Source: an uncultured Porticoccus sp. (GTDB taxonomy: Bacteria > Pseudomonadota > Gammaproteobacteria > Pseudomonadales > Porticoccaceae). From it: a stretch of DNA of 64,000 nucleotides. A program made the position numbers and the translations under genes. Below are positions 15,093 through 24,797 of this stretch, piece after piece. Under the pieces are notes generated by a model that saw only the letters and a program-made list of their open reading frames with translations, searched no databases and was not told the DNA's origin. The stretch covers positions 62,001 through 126,000 of the forward strand of contig CAMYLT010000008.1 in assembly GCA_947259505.1 (NCBI GenBank). The letters are read 5' to 3'. How positions within the stretch are numbered: position 1 is the first letter of the stretch; each line of letters begins with the position of its first letter.

Positions 15093-18000
15093 TTAAACGT
15101 CCTGGGAAAGTGGTTGCGGCAAGTCGTCGGTATCCGATCCTTCCAGCCAATCCACCTTGTTCATTTTGCGCACCACCACGAACTCGTCGCGATTACAGCC
15201 GACGGTACCGTAGTAGTTGAAGCCGTAAGATTGCTGCGCGTAACCGCCGATCATATGGGTCGGTTTCATCACCACCCGGGTGACCGAGTTGTGGTGGCCG
15301 CCGCGTGTACCGGTGGTTTCTGCGCCGGGGGTATTCACGATGCGCTCCTGGGCGTGGTACATCATCACCATGCCTTCGTTGACGCGCTGGCTGACCACCG
15401 CGCGACAGGCGATGGCGCCGTTGACGTTGAATACCTCTACCCAGTCGTTGTCCTCAATGCCGGCTTTTTGTGCATCCACTTCACTCAACCAGATAATCGG
15501 GCCACCGCGTGACAGGGTCAGCATCAACAGGTTGTCGGAGTAGGTGCTGTGGATACCCCACTTCTGGTGGGGCGTAATCCAGTTCAGCACGATCTCGGTA
15601 TTGCCGTTGGGTTTCTTGCCCTTCACAAGATCAATGGTCTTGGTACAGATTGGCGGTCTGTACGACACCATCTGCTCGCCGAAGGCCTGCATCCACAGGT
15701 GATCCTGATAGAACTGCTGGCGACCGGTGATGGTGCGCCATGGAATAAACTCGTGGACGTTGGTGTAACCGGCGTTGTAGCTGACATGTTCGTCTTCCAG
15801 CCCGGACCAGGTGGGCGAGGAGATGATCTTGCGCGGCTGTGCCTGGATGTCGCGGAAGCGGATTTTCTCGTCGTGCTTGGGTTCCGCCAGGTGCTTGTGG
15901 TCGCGGCCGGTGAACTTGCCGAGGGCTTCCCAGGCTTTCACTGCCACATTGCCGTTGGTTTCCGGGGCCAGACTCAGTACCACTTCGGCGGCGTCGATAG
16001 CGGATTCGATGCGCGGTTGTCCTTTGCTGACACCATCCTCGGTGACGGTGTAATTCAGCTTGCGCAGCAGTTCCACTTCCTCATCGGTGTTCCAGCCGAT
16101 GCCCTTGCCGCCATTGCCGAGTTTCTCCAGCAGTGGACCCAGAGAGGTGAACTTCTTGTAGGTGTTGGGGTAATCCCGTTCCACCGCTACGATATTCGGG
16201 GCAGTTTTACCTGGGATCAGATCACACTCACCTTTCTTCCAGTCCTGTACCTCGAAGGGTTGCGACAATTCCCCGGGGGTGTCGTGCAGGGTGGGCACGG
16301 TGACGATGTCTGTTTCCACCCCGAGGTTGCCGTTGAAGGCGGCAATTTCGGAGAACTTCTTGGCAATGCCCTTGTAGATATCCCAGTCTGAGCGCGCTTC
16401 CCAGGCAGGGTCGGCGGCCTTTGACAACGGGTGGATAAAGGGGTGCATGTCCGAAGTATTGAGATCGTCCTTCTCATACCAGGTAGCGGTGGGTAGCACG
16501 ATATCGGAGTAGAGCGCGGTGGAGGACATACGGAAGTCCAGTGTCACCACCAGATCCAGCTTGCCGACAGGGCCTTTCTCCTCGAAGTCGATCTCTTTCG
16601 GAATCAGGTCACTACCGCGGGCAAAGTTGTCCTCGTTCATCACGCCGTTGTTGGTGCCCAGCAGGTACTTGAGCATGTACTCGTGGCCCTTGCCGGAGGA
16701 GCCGAGCAAGTTGGAGCGCCAGATAAACATGTTGCGCGGGAAGTTGGCCGGATTGTCCGGCTGTTCCGCCGCAAATTTCAGGTGTCCTGACTTGAGTTGC
16801 TGAACGACGTAATCTTTCGGTTCCATGCCCGCTTCGGCTGCTTCGCGGGCAATCTGCAACGGGTTGCGGTTCAATTGCGGTGCGGAGGGCAGCCAGCCCA
16901 TGCGCTCGGCCTTGATGTTGTAGTCGAGCATGTGCTCCGGCCACTGGGATTTGTCCGCCAGCGGTGACAGCACTTCATGGATGCTCACTTTCTCATGGCG
17001 CCACTGGGAGCTGTGGTTGTAGAAGAAACTGGTGGAGTTCATCTGGCGCGGTGGTCGGCTCCAGTCCAGTCCGAAGGCCAGCGGCAGCCAGCCGGTCTGT
17101 GGACGCAGTTTTTCCTGGCCCACGTAATGGGCCCAGCCGCCACCAGTCTGGCCAACACAACCGCACATGATCAGCATATTGATCAGGCCGCGGTAGTTCA
17201 TGTCCATGTGGTACCAGTGGTTCATGGCGGCACCGACAATGATCATGGATTTGCCGCGGGTTTTATTGGCGTTGTCGGCGAATTCACGGGCTACCTGGAT
17301 AACGCGGTCGCGGGGTACGCCAGTGATTTTTTCCTGCCATGCCGGGGTAAAGGGAATGTCATCGTCGTAGCTGGAAGCGACGTTGCCGCCGCCGAGGCCG
17401 CGGTCGATGCCGTAGTTGGCCATGGTCAAGTCATAGACGGTGGCGACTCTGGCGGTGGAACCATCTGCCAGCTGTATATCTTTGGCCGGTACCAGACGCG
17501 GCAGAATCTCGTCATGCTCGCAGTAATTCCAGTGCTCGTTGCGCTCGTCCGCAGCAAAGTGTGGGAAGGCTACGGATACGGAGTCGCCGCCAATCAGTGA
17601 CAGTTGCAGCTTCACCTCGTTGCCGTTGCTTCCTTCCCTTGCTTCAATATTCCATTTTCCTTGTTCGCCCCAGCGATAGCCGATGGAACCTTGCGGAGAC
17701 ACCAGCTCGCCACTGGGTTCGTCGATAGCAATGGTTTTCCACTCGGGATTGTTATCCTGATTGAGCTGGCCATTCAGATCGGAAGCGCGCAGGAAGCGGG
17801 TGGGGCAGTAACTGCCATCTTTCTCCTCCAGTACCACCAGCATGGGCATGTCGGAGTATTGGCGCACGTATTCGGTGAAGTATTCACTGGGTTTTTCCAG
17901 ATGGAATTCCTTCAAAATGACGTGGCCGAAGGCCATGCCAAGGGCCGCATCGGTACCTTGTTTCGGGTTCAGCCAGATGTCGGTCAGCTTGGCTACTTCC

Positions 18001-18860
18001 GAGTAATCAGGAGTGATAGAGACAGTTTTAGCGCCCTTGTAGCGTACTTCAGTGAGGAAGTGGGCATCGGGGGTGCGAGTCTGGGGCACATTGGAACCCC
18101 AGGCGATAATGTAATTGGAGTTGTACCAGTCGGCGGACTCCGGCACGTCAGTCTGCTCGCCCCAGGTCATCGGGGAGGCTGGCGGCAGATCGCAGTACCA
18201 ATCGTAAAAGCTCATGCACACGCCGCCGATCAGCGACAGGTAGCGGGAGCCGGCGGCGTAGGACACCATCGACATGGCCGGGATCGGCGAGAAGCCGATA
18301 ATGCGGTCGGGTCCGTACTGCTTGGCGGTATACACGTTGGACGCGGCGATGATCTCGTTGACTTCATCCCAGGAAGAACGCACGTAGCCGCCGAGGCCGC
18401 GCTTGGACTTGTAGGAGGTCGCACGGGTGGGGTCTTCAACGATGAAGGCCCAGGCATCAACCGGGTTCTCAAACTGTTTGCGGGCATCGCGCCACAATTT
18501 CAGCAGCGGTTTGCGCACTTTGGGATATTTGAGGCGGTTGGCACTGTAGATGTACCAGGAATAGCTGGCGCCTCTTGGGCAGCCGCGCGGTTCGTGGTTA
18601 GGCAGATCAGGGCGGGTGCGCGGGTAATCGGTCTGCTGGGTTTCCCAGGTGATCAGGCCGTTTTTGACGTAAATTTTCCAGCTGCAGGAACCGGTACAGT
18701 TCACACCGTGGGTGGACCGAACGATCTTGTCGTGCTGCCAGCGCTGGCGATAGCTGTTTTCCCACTCACGGTTCTGGTTGCGGGTCTCACCGTGACCGTC
18801 GGCAAACTCTCCTGTGACGGTCTTTTTGAAGAATTGCAAGCTGTCTAGGAAATGACTCAT
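15093..18860 (-). CDS. narG: Respiratory nitrate reductase alpha subunit NarG
   Basis: This is the 1255-residue catalytic subunit with the bis-MGD molybdenum cofactor, which reduces nitrate to nitrite in the cytoplasm. The N-terminus carries the FS0 cluster motif HGVNCTGSCSW (His plus Cys-x3-Cys), with a further Cys in RGCPRGASYSW. NYIIAWGSNVPQTRTPDAHF and QDHLWMQAFGEQMVSYRPP are family signatures. I start at ATG 18860 (MSHFLDSLQFF), which matches NarG proteins; 15 upstream codons read in frame but look non-coding. The transporter narK2 precedes it after about 105 bp that includes a strong hairpin. Confidence 0.97.
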   Translation of the reverse strand: MSHFLDSLQFFKKTVTGEFADGHGETRNQNREWENSYRQRWQHDKIVRSTHGVNCTGSCSWKIYVKNGLITWETQQTDYPRTRPDLPNHEPRGCPRGASYSWYIYSANRLKYPKVRKPLLKLWRDARKQFENPVDAWAFIVEDPTRATSYKSKRGLGGYVRSSWDEVNEIIAASNVYTAKQYGPDRIIGFSPIPAMSMVSYAAGSRYLSLIGGVCMSFYDWYCDLPPASPMTWGEQTDVPESADWYNSNYIIAWGSNVPQTRTPDAHFLTEVRYKGAKTVSITPDYSEVAKLTDIWLNPKQGTDAALGMAFGHVILKEFHLEKPSEYFTEYVRQYSDMPMLVVLEEKDGSYCPTRFLRASDLNGQLNQDNNPEWKTIAIDEPSGELVSPQGSIGYRWGEQGKWNIEAREGSNGNEVKLQLSLIGGDSVSVAFPHFAADERNEHWNYCEHDEILPRLVPAKDIQLADGSTARVATVYDLTMANYGIDRGLGGGNVASSYDDDIPFTPAWQEKITGVPRDRVIQVAREFADNANKTRGKSMIIVGAAMNHWYHMDMNYRGLINMLIMCGCVGQTGGGWAHYVGQEKLRPQTGWLPLAFGLDWSRPPRQMNSTSFFYNHSSQWRHEKVSIHEVLSPLADKSQWPEHMLDYNIKAERMGWLPSAPQLNRNPLQIAREAAEAGMEPKDYVVQQLKSGHLKFAAEQPDNPANFPRNMFIWRSNLLGSSGKGHEYMLKYLLGTNNGVMNEDNFARGSDLIPKEIDFEEKGPVGKLDLVVTLDFRMSSTALYSDIVLPTATWYEKDDLNTSDMHPFIHPLSKAADPAWEARSDWDIYKGIAKKFSEIAAFNGNLGVETDIVTVPTLHDTPGELSQPFEVQDWKKGECDLIPGKTAPNIVAVERDYPNTYKKFTSLGPLLEKLGNGGKGIGWNTDEEVELLRKLNYTVTEDGVSKGQPRIESAIDAAEVVLSLAPETNGNVAVKAWEALGKFTGRDHKHLAEPKHDEKIRFRDIQAQPRKIISSPTWSGLEDEHVSYNAGYTNVHEFIPWRTITGRQQFYQDHLWMQAFGEQMVSYRPPICTKTIDLVKGKKPNGNTEIVLNWITPHQKWGIHSTYSDNLLMLTLSRGGPIIWLSEVDAQKAGIEDNDWVEVFNVNGAIACRAVVSQRVNEGMVMMYHAQERIVNTPGAETTGTRGGHHNSVTRVVMKPTHMIGGYAQQSYGFNYYGTVGCNRDEFVVVRKMNKVDWLEGSDTDDLPQPLSQDV

Positions 18861-18926
18861 GGCGTTACTCTCTATCTCACTTGGTCGGCGGCGGTAAGCC
18901 GCCAACTTGGGTTCTATCTCAAATGA

Positions 18927-18947
18927 CCGGAAGGCCTGGCCTTCCGG
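18927..18947 (-). repeat. Intercistronic hairpin between narK2 and narG
   Basis: CCGGAAGGCC and GGCCTTCCGG are perfect complements with a 1-nt centre, an 8-9 bp stem in practice. No T-run follows. It may separate transporter mRNA from reductase mRNA by processing or stabilise the upstream 3' end. Confidence 0.5.
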
Positions 18948-18965
18948 TGTGAGGGATTTCTCCGG

Positions 18966-20630
18966 TTACGGGTTATAGAACTCGCCGTCTTTGTGATGGG
19001 AGAAATGCTCCCCGCAATTCGGGCATTGAATATCGGTGTCGCTGCGGTTTTTGCGCAGGTAGAACCACCAGTTAATGCCGATACATACCGTATAGAAGGC
19101 GGCGAAGCCGATCAGTGCCACTTCAGGTGTGGTAGCTGTGATCTGTTCCCCGATGACTTTGGGAATGTAGAAAGCACCGTAGGCAGCTACAGCAGAAGTC
19201 CATCCCAATACTGGGCCTGCCTGCTCTTTCGGAAAGACCATGGCAATGGTGCGGAAGGTGGAGCCGTTACCAATACCGGTGGCGGCGAACAACAGCAGGA
19301 ACAGCAGGAAGAAGGGTAGGAAGAATTCTTCCGGCGACGCAGAGTTGTAGGCTGCTTTCATGTAGTAGGCGACACCCAGGGCGCTGCCAACCATGACCAC
19401 AGAGCAGATTTGGGTGACCAGGGCACCGCCCAGTTTGTCGGCAATCCAGCCACCTACCGGGCGGATCAGCGCGCCGATAAACGGACCCATCCAAGCGTAC
19501 ATCAGTGCACTGGGACCATTGGCATTGATGGTGTCGTGAGTCATCACACCATCTACCATGAGGTGTTGGTAACCAAAGATCACCTTGATGGCCAGCGGGA
19601 AAGAAGCGGCGTAGCCAATAAAGGATCCGAAGGTCATGGTGTAGATGACACTCATCACCCAGGTGTGCGGGTTGTTGAAGATTTTGTACTGGCGCGTCAG
19701 GCTGGTGCGAATGGCGCCGGGTATCGTCTTCAGCCAGAACACCGTGGAGCCGATCACCAGTACCATGACGATTTCTTTGGGTACACCAAAACCGGAACCG
19801 TTGGCAGATTCCGGCAGTAGTAGCCAAAGCCCCACGGCGGCGGTGATGAAGCCGATCAGCAACATGCCGGCGATCATGCCGAAGCTGACGACCGGGTTGG
19901 GCAGATCAGGCGATACTTCCTGAGAGCGGATGTTGTTCATGCCGAACCAGCCGGCAAGGGCCAGCGGAATCAGCAGTACCAGCCAGATATAGCCAGCATT
20001 CTGGATCCAGGTCTCGCTGCCAGCCGGGATCTTGCCGATCAGGGTGCCGGAGGTGTTTTGCAGGATCATTGAATCGCCGCCGAACAGGCCGAAGGTCATC
20101 GCCAGCGGGATCAGGATCTGCATGGTGGTAACGCCGAAGTTACCCAGTCCGGCATTCAATCCCAGTGCCAGACCCTGCTGTTTCTTGGGAAAGAAGAAGC
20201 TGATGTTGGACATGGATGAGGCGAAGTTGCCGCCACCAAAGCCTGATAGCAACGCCAATGCCTGGAATACCCACAGCGGGGTGTCCTTGTCCTGCAGGGC
20301 TATACCGGTGCCCAGGGCGGGGATCATTAGCAGGGCCGTGGTGAAAAAGATGGTGTTGCGACCGCCGCATAATCGGATAAAGAAGCTGCTCGGTATTCGC
20401 AGGGTGGCGCCGGTCAGTCCGGCGATAGCGCTTAGGGTAAACAGTTCAGATTGGGCAAAAGGAAAACCCAGGTTCAGCATTTGTACCGTGATAATGCCCC
20501 AGTAAAGCCACACGGCAAAGCCGCACAGCAGACTGGGAATGGAAATCCAGAGATTTCGTGAGGCAATTTTTTTGCCCTCGGATTCCCAGAACTGCGGATC
20601 CTCGACATCCCACTTTTGTAGATCGGCCAT
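18966..20630 (-). CDS. narK2: NNP-family nitrate/nitrite transporter, NarK2-like
   Basis: This 554-residue MFS protein has about 12 membrane segments. It opens with a soluble ADLQKWDVEDPQFWESEGKK leader typical of the longer NarK type. NNP hallmarks are the glycine-rich GGGNFASSMSNISFFFPKKQQG and ALGLNAGLGNFGVTTMQ segments, and later GNGSTFRTIAMVFPKEQ. It probably exchanges nitrate for nitrite or imports nitrate for NarG. The C-terminal tail CPNCGEHFSHHKDGEFYNP looks like a small Cys2/His zinc knuckle. It follows narK1 after 25 bp. Confidence 0.93.
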   Translation of the reverse strand: MADLQKWDVEDPQFWESEGKKIASRNLWISIPSLLCGFAVWLYWGIITVQMLNLGFPFAQSELFTLSAIAGLTGATLRIPSSFFIRLCGGRNTIFFTTALLMIPALGTGIALQDKDTPLWVFQALALLSGFGGGNFASSMSNISFFFPKKQQGLALGLNAGLGNFGVTTMQILIPLAMTFGLFGGDSMILQNTSGTLIGKIPAGSETWIQNAGYIWLVLLIPLALAGWFGMNNIRSQEVSPDLPNPVVSFGMIAGMLLIGFITAAVGLWLLLPESANGSGFGVPKEIVMVLVIGSTVFWLKTIPGAIRTSLTRQYKIFNNPHTWVMSVIYTMTFGSFIGYAASFPLAIKVIFGYQHLMVDGVMTHDTINANGPSALMYAWMGPFIGALIRPVGGWIADKLGGALVTQICSVVMVGSALGVAYYMKAAYNSASPEEFFLPFFLLFLLLFAATGIGNGSTFRTIAMVFPKEQAGPVLGWTSAVAAYGAFYIPKVIGEQITATTPEVALIGFAAFYTVCIGINWWFYLRKNRSDTDIQCPNCGEHFSHHKDGEFYNP

Positions 20631-20655
20631 AGTGGCTCTCCTCGTAGTTACAGTC

Positions 20656-21927
20656 TTATAACGTTAAAAAATCGTCTGCTTTTGCCTGGTTCAACCGGTG
20701 CCTGAACTCATCCAGCTTGATGGCGTAAAACATCAGCACCATGCAGGCGGCGAGTACGCCGTAAAGCAACATGAAGCAGGAGCTGCGGATGCCGGTGAGA
20801 TCGGCAGCTACCCCGAACAGAATTGGCAGCGAACAGCCGCCGAGGGCGCCAATGGCGGCCACGGCACCGCCCACGACACCGACGTTGTCCGGGTAGTAGT
20901 CGTAAATGATTCGGTAGATGCTGGCCTTGCCGAAGCCCATCGCCAGGCCCATCACGAACGTCAGCAGCACAAATACCCAAAGGTTGATGCGGATATCCAG
21001 AAACAGATCGCGCCCAATGCCGTGAATGGTCATGGTGGTAGGGGGATAAGAGAGGAAGAACAGGCAGACCAGGCAGACCCAGAACACTGTCCAGTTGATA
21101 CGGCGGGCGCCGAAATTGTCGGCAAACCAGCCGCCCAGCGCACGAATGATGGCGGCGGGCAGCGTAAACAGCAGGGTGACAAAGGATGCGGTTTTTAAAT
21201 CGAGACCGTATTCGCCCACATAGTACTGAGGCAGCCACAGCGTCAGTGCCAGGAATCCACCAAATACGAAGTAGTAGTAGAGACCGAAGCGCCATACCCG
21301 CAGATCCCTCAGCGGACGCATTTCCTCTGTCCAGGATTGCCGGGATCTGCGCTGGTGGCCCTTGTCGGGGGGTGGCCAGCTAAAGAACCAGAACAGAATG
21401 GCAATGGCCAGCAGTACGGTGCCGTATACGTATGGCACGGTTTGCCAGCCGTAGTTGATGATAATGACGGGCGCCACAAGGTTGGTGATGGCCGCACCGG
21501 CATTGCCGGCACCGAAAATGCCCATGGCAGTGCCCTGCAAGGAGCGCTCGAACCAACTTGAAACGAAGCTGATGCCGGTGGCGAATGTGCCGCCGGCAAT
21601 ACCCAGTACCAGGCCAAAGGCCAGGAACTGGCCAAAGGTTTTGGCAAAGGGCAGCGTGAATAGCGAGAGTGCAACAATCAACGATTGACTGAAGAAAATG
21701 ATTCGGCCGCCAAAGTGTTCGGCGAGAACACCACTGACCAGCCGGGCAATGGCACCAGTGAAAATAGGTGCGGCCAACAATAGACCAAAAGCGGTATCAC
21801 TGAGTCCGAGATCAGCCCTGATTTGCAAACCGAGAATGGCAAACAGCGTCCAGGCTGCAAAGTTGGCGGCGAATGCCGCTGTGCAGACTCCTAGGCCGTA
21901 CCATTTTTTCTGGTTGATGACAGACAT
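20656..21927 (-). CDS. narK1: NNP-family nitrate transporter, NarK1-like
   Basis: This 423-residue MFS transporter of the shorter NarK type is the first gene of the leftward nar operon. Twelve hydrophobic segments are visible. The family signature GIAGGTFATGISFVSSWFE lies near residues 109-127, followed by GTAMGIFGAGNAGAAITN. The C-terminal half has GKASIYRIIYDYYPDNVG. Proteins of this group are usually proton-linked nitrate importers. The promoter region shared with narX holds an FNR-type box (21987-22000) and a 7-2-7 repeat (22039-22054). Confidence 0.93.
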   Translation of the reverse strand: MSVINQKKWYGLGVCTAAFAANFAAWTLFAILGLQIRADLGLSDTAFGLLLAAPIFTGAIARLVSGVLAEHFGGRIIFFSQSLIVALSLFTLPFAKTFGQFLAFGLVLGIAGGTFATGISFVSSWFERSLQGTAMGIFGAGNAGAAITNLVAPVIIINYGWQTVPYVYGTVLLAIAILFWFFSWPPPDKGHQRRSRQSWTEEMRPLRDLRVWRFGLYYYFVFGGFLALTLWLPQYYVGEYGLDLKTASFVTLLFTLPAAIIRALGGWFADNFGARRINWTVFWVCLVCLFFLSYPPTTMTIHGIGRDLFLDIRINLWVFVLLTFVMGLAMGFGKASIYRIIYDYYPDNVGVVGGAVAAIGALGGCSLPILFGVAADLTGIRSSCFMLLYGVLAACMVLMFYAIKLDEFRHRLNQAKADDFLTL

Positions 21928-21986
21928 GGGCTTTTCATTTACTCAAGAATATGTGCTGAATGTATTAACAGGCGTAGTTCTTCAAC

Positions 21987-22000
21987 ATGACCTGTATCAA
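21987..22000. promoter_or_regulatory. FNR/Anr-type box before narK1
   Basis: ATGACCTGTATCAA (complement TTGATACAGGTCAT) lies 60 bp upstream of narK1. With a class II centre at -41.5, the start site would fall near 21952, and TACATT lies at the expected -10 position on the minus strand. Confidence 0.6.
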
Positions 22001-22038
22001 GCGGTGGGGTGGGCTGATTCCAGCTGAATTTGAAGAAA

Positions 22039-22054
22039 TACCACCTAGGTAGTA
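22039..22054. promoter_or_regulatory. NarL-like 7-2-7 repeat between narK1 and narX
   Basis: TACCACCTAGGTAGTA has two inverted heptamers with a 2-bp spacer. It lies about 112 bp from the narK1 start and 98 bp from narX. The nearly identical TACCTCCTTGGTGGTA stands before the third NNP transporter. Confidence 0.55.
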
Positions 22055-22111
22055 ATGAAAAGAATCTATAAATCCATTAAAAAACAAGGTGTTGTATTCT
22101 TGTTGTGAGGC

Positions 22112-22130
22112 GAGGTAGGTTTGCTACCTC
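22112..22130. promoter_or_regulatory. Inverted repeat directly before narX
   Basis: GAGGTAG and CTACCTC form a perfect 7-bp inverted repeat with a 5-bp spacer, ending 21 bp before the narX start. The heptamer sequence resembles the NarL-like sites, but the spacing differs. It could be an autoregulatory site or an mRNA hairpin. Confidence 0.35.
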
Positions 22131-22151
22131 ATATGTGGGTATTTGGTGGTA

Positions 22152-24035
22152 ATGACGATGGCAACAACTCTAGCCGGTAGGAAATTGCGTTTTTCGCAGT
22201 CGATTGCGATCCAGGTTTTGATCCCTGTAGTGGTTATTGGGTTGCTGGCATTGGTCAGCATGCTGGTGTCGTTGTTGGTGACGCTCAATACGCAACACGA
22301 TGCCGAGGCTATCAATATTGCCGGCTCGATGCGCATGCAGTCCTATCGTATTGCGGTGCAGATACAGCAGTCTGTTCAGGGTTCGGTATCTATGTCCCAA
22401 CTGGGCGATCTGCTCGCTGAAGAGCAAAGGACTTTTTCCGAGAAGCTGTATCAGTCCAGTATTGCGCGGGTAGCGGGGCAGAGCACTGAAGAAAACCTCA
22501 AGCATGCCTATAACCAGGTGGTGGATAACTGGGAAAGCCACATGGTGCCAGTACTACTGTCGATCATGTCAGGGCAGTCTCTTTCGAAAGAGGCGCTGAG
22601 TGCGGCGAGCCAGGATTATTTAACCCATGTCACCGAACATGTGCGTGACATAGACCAACTGGTATTGAGCATCCAGCAAAATACCGAGGACAAAATCGAG
22701 CTGCTGGGCATGTACGAAGGCCTTAGCATTTTCCTGTCTTTTCTGGTGCTGGTTTTTATTGTGATGCGAGCGGATCAGAACCTGGTGCGACCACTTAAAG
22801 ACCTGGTGCGTGCGGCCGAGCACACCAGTGTGGGGGATTTCTCCTACCGTACCTACTACGAAGGCGTTAACGAAATCGGTTTGCTGTGCAGTACCTTCAA
22901 CGATATGTCTGCCAGTCTGGCCCGTCATTATCGCAAACTGGAAGACATGGTGGATGAAAAGACCTCGCAGTTGAAGCGTTCCAACCAGATGTTGGACTTC
23001 CTCTACACCACGACCCAGCGTTTGTCTGAAGGCATTGTCAGCCGTGAGAAATTTACCGACATCATTACCGATCTGAAGCGGCTAACCGGTATTCCCCAGC
23101 TTTCACTCTGCCTGACTAATGAGGCGAATGCCGATACCTATGATCTGATCCTGCCGGCGGGGGAGCAGCACGACTGTCTTATTCGCGACTGTGTGAACTG
23201 CTTTATGCGTCCGGACAGCGGTCATCAGACCAAAGGCGAGTTGTCCTTTCCCATTGAGGATTCCAGTGACAAATTTGGTTTTCTCTACGTCAATACCGGG
23301 TGCCATCTTGAATTGGAGTCATGGCAGGTGCGCTTGATTGACGCCGTGGTGGAACACCTGGCATCGGCCATGGCGTTGCAATATCGCGAAGGACTGAACC
23401 GGCGCCTGATGTTATTTGAAGAACGCTCCATCATTGCGAGGGAGTTGCACGATTCTCTGGCGCAGTCCCTTTCTTACATGAAAATGCAGGTGGCGCGGCT
23501 GATGCGGCTGTTCGATCGCCAAGCACCTGAAGAGCAGATTCGCGAGGGCCTGGCGGATTTACAGCAAGGGTTGAATGCGGCTTATAAGCACTTGCGGGAA
23601 TTGCTGACCACGTTCCGCCTGAAACTGGATGCGCCGAGCCTGTACCACGCCCTGAAAGCGACTGTCGATGAATTCGACCGGCAGAGCGAAAATCTTGATG
23701 TGCTGCTGGACTACGGACTTGGACACTGCCCGTTGTCGCCCAACGAGGATATCCATGTGTTACAGATTATTCGTGAGGCCATGACCAATGCGTTGAAGCA
23801 CTCCCAGGGTAAACGTATAGAGCTTCGTTGTGAGCGCGGTGCCGATAATTCGGCCATATTTCGTGTGATCGACAATGGCATTGGGATTACCGCAAATCCT
23901 CAAAAGGAGTATCACTACGGGCTTTCTACCATGGAAGAGCGTGCGGCGTTACTCCACGGCACACTGGACATCCGCGCAGGCGAAGTCGGTGGTACAGAGG
24001 TGGTACTCAGTTTTGTGCCAGAGGTATTTTCTTGA
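22152..24035 (+). CDS. narX: Nitrate/nitrite sensor histidine kinase NarX
   Basis: This 627-residue membrane kinase has a first membrane segment at about residues 17-41 and a periplasmic sensor beginning AINIAGSMRMQSYRI, the P-box whose Arg binds nitrate. A second membrane segment (SIFLSFLVLVFIVM) near 192-206 is followed by a HAMP linker. A cysteine cluster lies in the central module (DCLIRDCVNCF). The phosphoacceptor His is in RELHDSLAQSLSYM near residue 433, and the ATPase core ends in DNGIGI and GLSTMEERA. Starts are possible at 22143 to 22158. I prefer ATG 22152. narL follows after 98 bp. Confidence 0.95.
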   Translation: MTMATTLAGRKLRFSQSIAIQVLIPVVVIGLLALVSMLVSLLVTLNTQHDAEAINIAGSMRMQSYRIAVQIQQSVQGSVSMSQLGDLLAEEQRTFSEKLYQSSIARVAGQSTEENLKHAYNQVVDNWESHMVPVLLSIMSGQSLSKEALSAASQDYLTHVTEHVRDIDQLVLSIQQNTEDKIELLGMYEGLSIFLSFLVLVFIVMRADQNLVRPLKDLVRAAEHTSVGDFSYRTYYEGVNEIGLLCSTFNDMSASLARHYRKLEDMVDEKTSQLKRSNQMLDFLYTTTQRLSEGIVSREKFTDIITDLKRLTGIPQLSLCLTNEANADTYDLILPAGEQHDCLIRDCVNCFMRPDSGHQTKGELSFPIEDSSDKFGFLYVNTGCHLELESWQVRLIDAVVEHLASAMALQYREGLNRRLMLFEERSIIARELHDSLAQSLSYMKMQVARLMRLFDRQAPEEQIREGLADLQQGLNAAYKHLRELLTTFRLKLDAPSLYHALKATVDEFDRQSENLDVLLDYGLGHCPLSPNEDIHVLQIIREAMTNALKHSQGKRIELRCERGADNSAIFRVIDNGIGITANPQKEYHYGLSTMEERAALLHGTLDIRAGEVGGTEVVLSFVPEVFS

Positions 24036-24133
24036 GTAAATTGATCAACTATTCACCTGAGCCAGATCAATTCGTATTCAGTGGGGCGTGTCTAGACTAG
24101 GCTATCCGAGATAACTGCATAAAGAGAGTCGCC

Positions 24134-24784
24134 GTGAATGATGTCGTGAGCAAGTTAATCCTGGTGGACGATCACCCTATGCTGCGCAAAGGTGTGCGCC
24201 AGCTGGTGGAGTTGGAAGATGACATGCAGGTGATCGGCGAAGCGGGCAACGGCAAGGATGCTATCGAGCTGGTTCAGCAGTTGGACGCTGACCTGATACT
24301 GCTCGACCTCAGCATGAAAGGTATGGACGGTATCGAAACATTGCGTGCCATGCGTGAAGCCGGTGTTGACAGTCGTATCGTGGTGTTCACCGTGTCCGAT
24401 GAAAGTAACGATATGGTGGCCGCGTTCAAGGCGGGTGCCGACGGTTACCTGCTCAAAGACATGGACCCCGAAGAGCTGGTTAGCAGGATTCGCGATGCCT
24501 GTGTGGGCAAGATGGTGTTGTCCCAGGAATTGACCGAAACCCTGACCAAGGCATTTCGGGACAATGCACGCCGAGAGCAGAATAGCGGTTACGACGCCCT
24601 GACCCGTCGAGAAAAAGAAATTCTTCGTATGATTGCCGGTGGCCTGAGCAACAAAATGATTGGTCGGGAACTCGATATCGTCGAGGCCACGGTCAAGGTG
24701 CATGTTAAACACCTGCTCAAAAAACTCGGTTTGCGTTCACGGGTGGAAGCCGCCGTGTGGGCAGTTGAGCACCACAAAAACTAG
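24134..24784 (+). CDS. narL: Nitrate response regulator NarL
   Basis: This 216-residue response regulator starts with GTG. The receiver domain has DDH near residues 12-14, the phosphoacceptor Asp in LILLDLSMKGMDG, and the conserved Lys in LLKDMDPEEL. A NarL/FixJ-type helix-turn-helix fills about residues 150-210 (LTRREKEILRMIAGGLSNKMIGRELDI). It is the evident partner of NarX and the likely binder of the 7-2-7 repeats in this window. A weak FNR-like sequence (CTGAGCCAGATCAA, 24057-24070) lies upstream. Confidence 0.95.
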   Translation: MNDVVSKLILVDDHPMLRKGVRQLVELEDDMQVIGEAGNGKDAIELVQQLDADLILLDLSMKGMDGIETLRAMREAGVDSRIVVFTVSDESNDMVAAFKAGADGYLLKDMDPEELVSRIRDACVGKMVLSQELTETLTKAFRDNARREQNSGYDALTRREKEILRMIAGGLSNKMIGRELDIVEATVKVHVKHLLKKLGLRSRVEAAVWAVEHHKN

Positions 24785-24797
24785 CGGGGGATAGACG

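Noticed and set aside
24057..24070. FNR-like sequence CTGAGCCAGATCAA upstream of narL
   Set aside because: Only one half-site is good; kept as a remark and not counted among the boxes.
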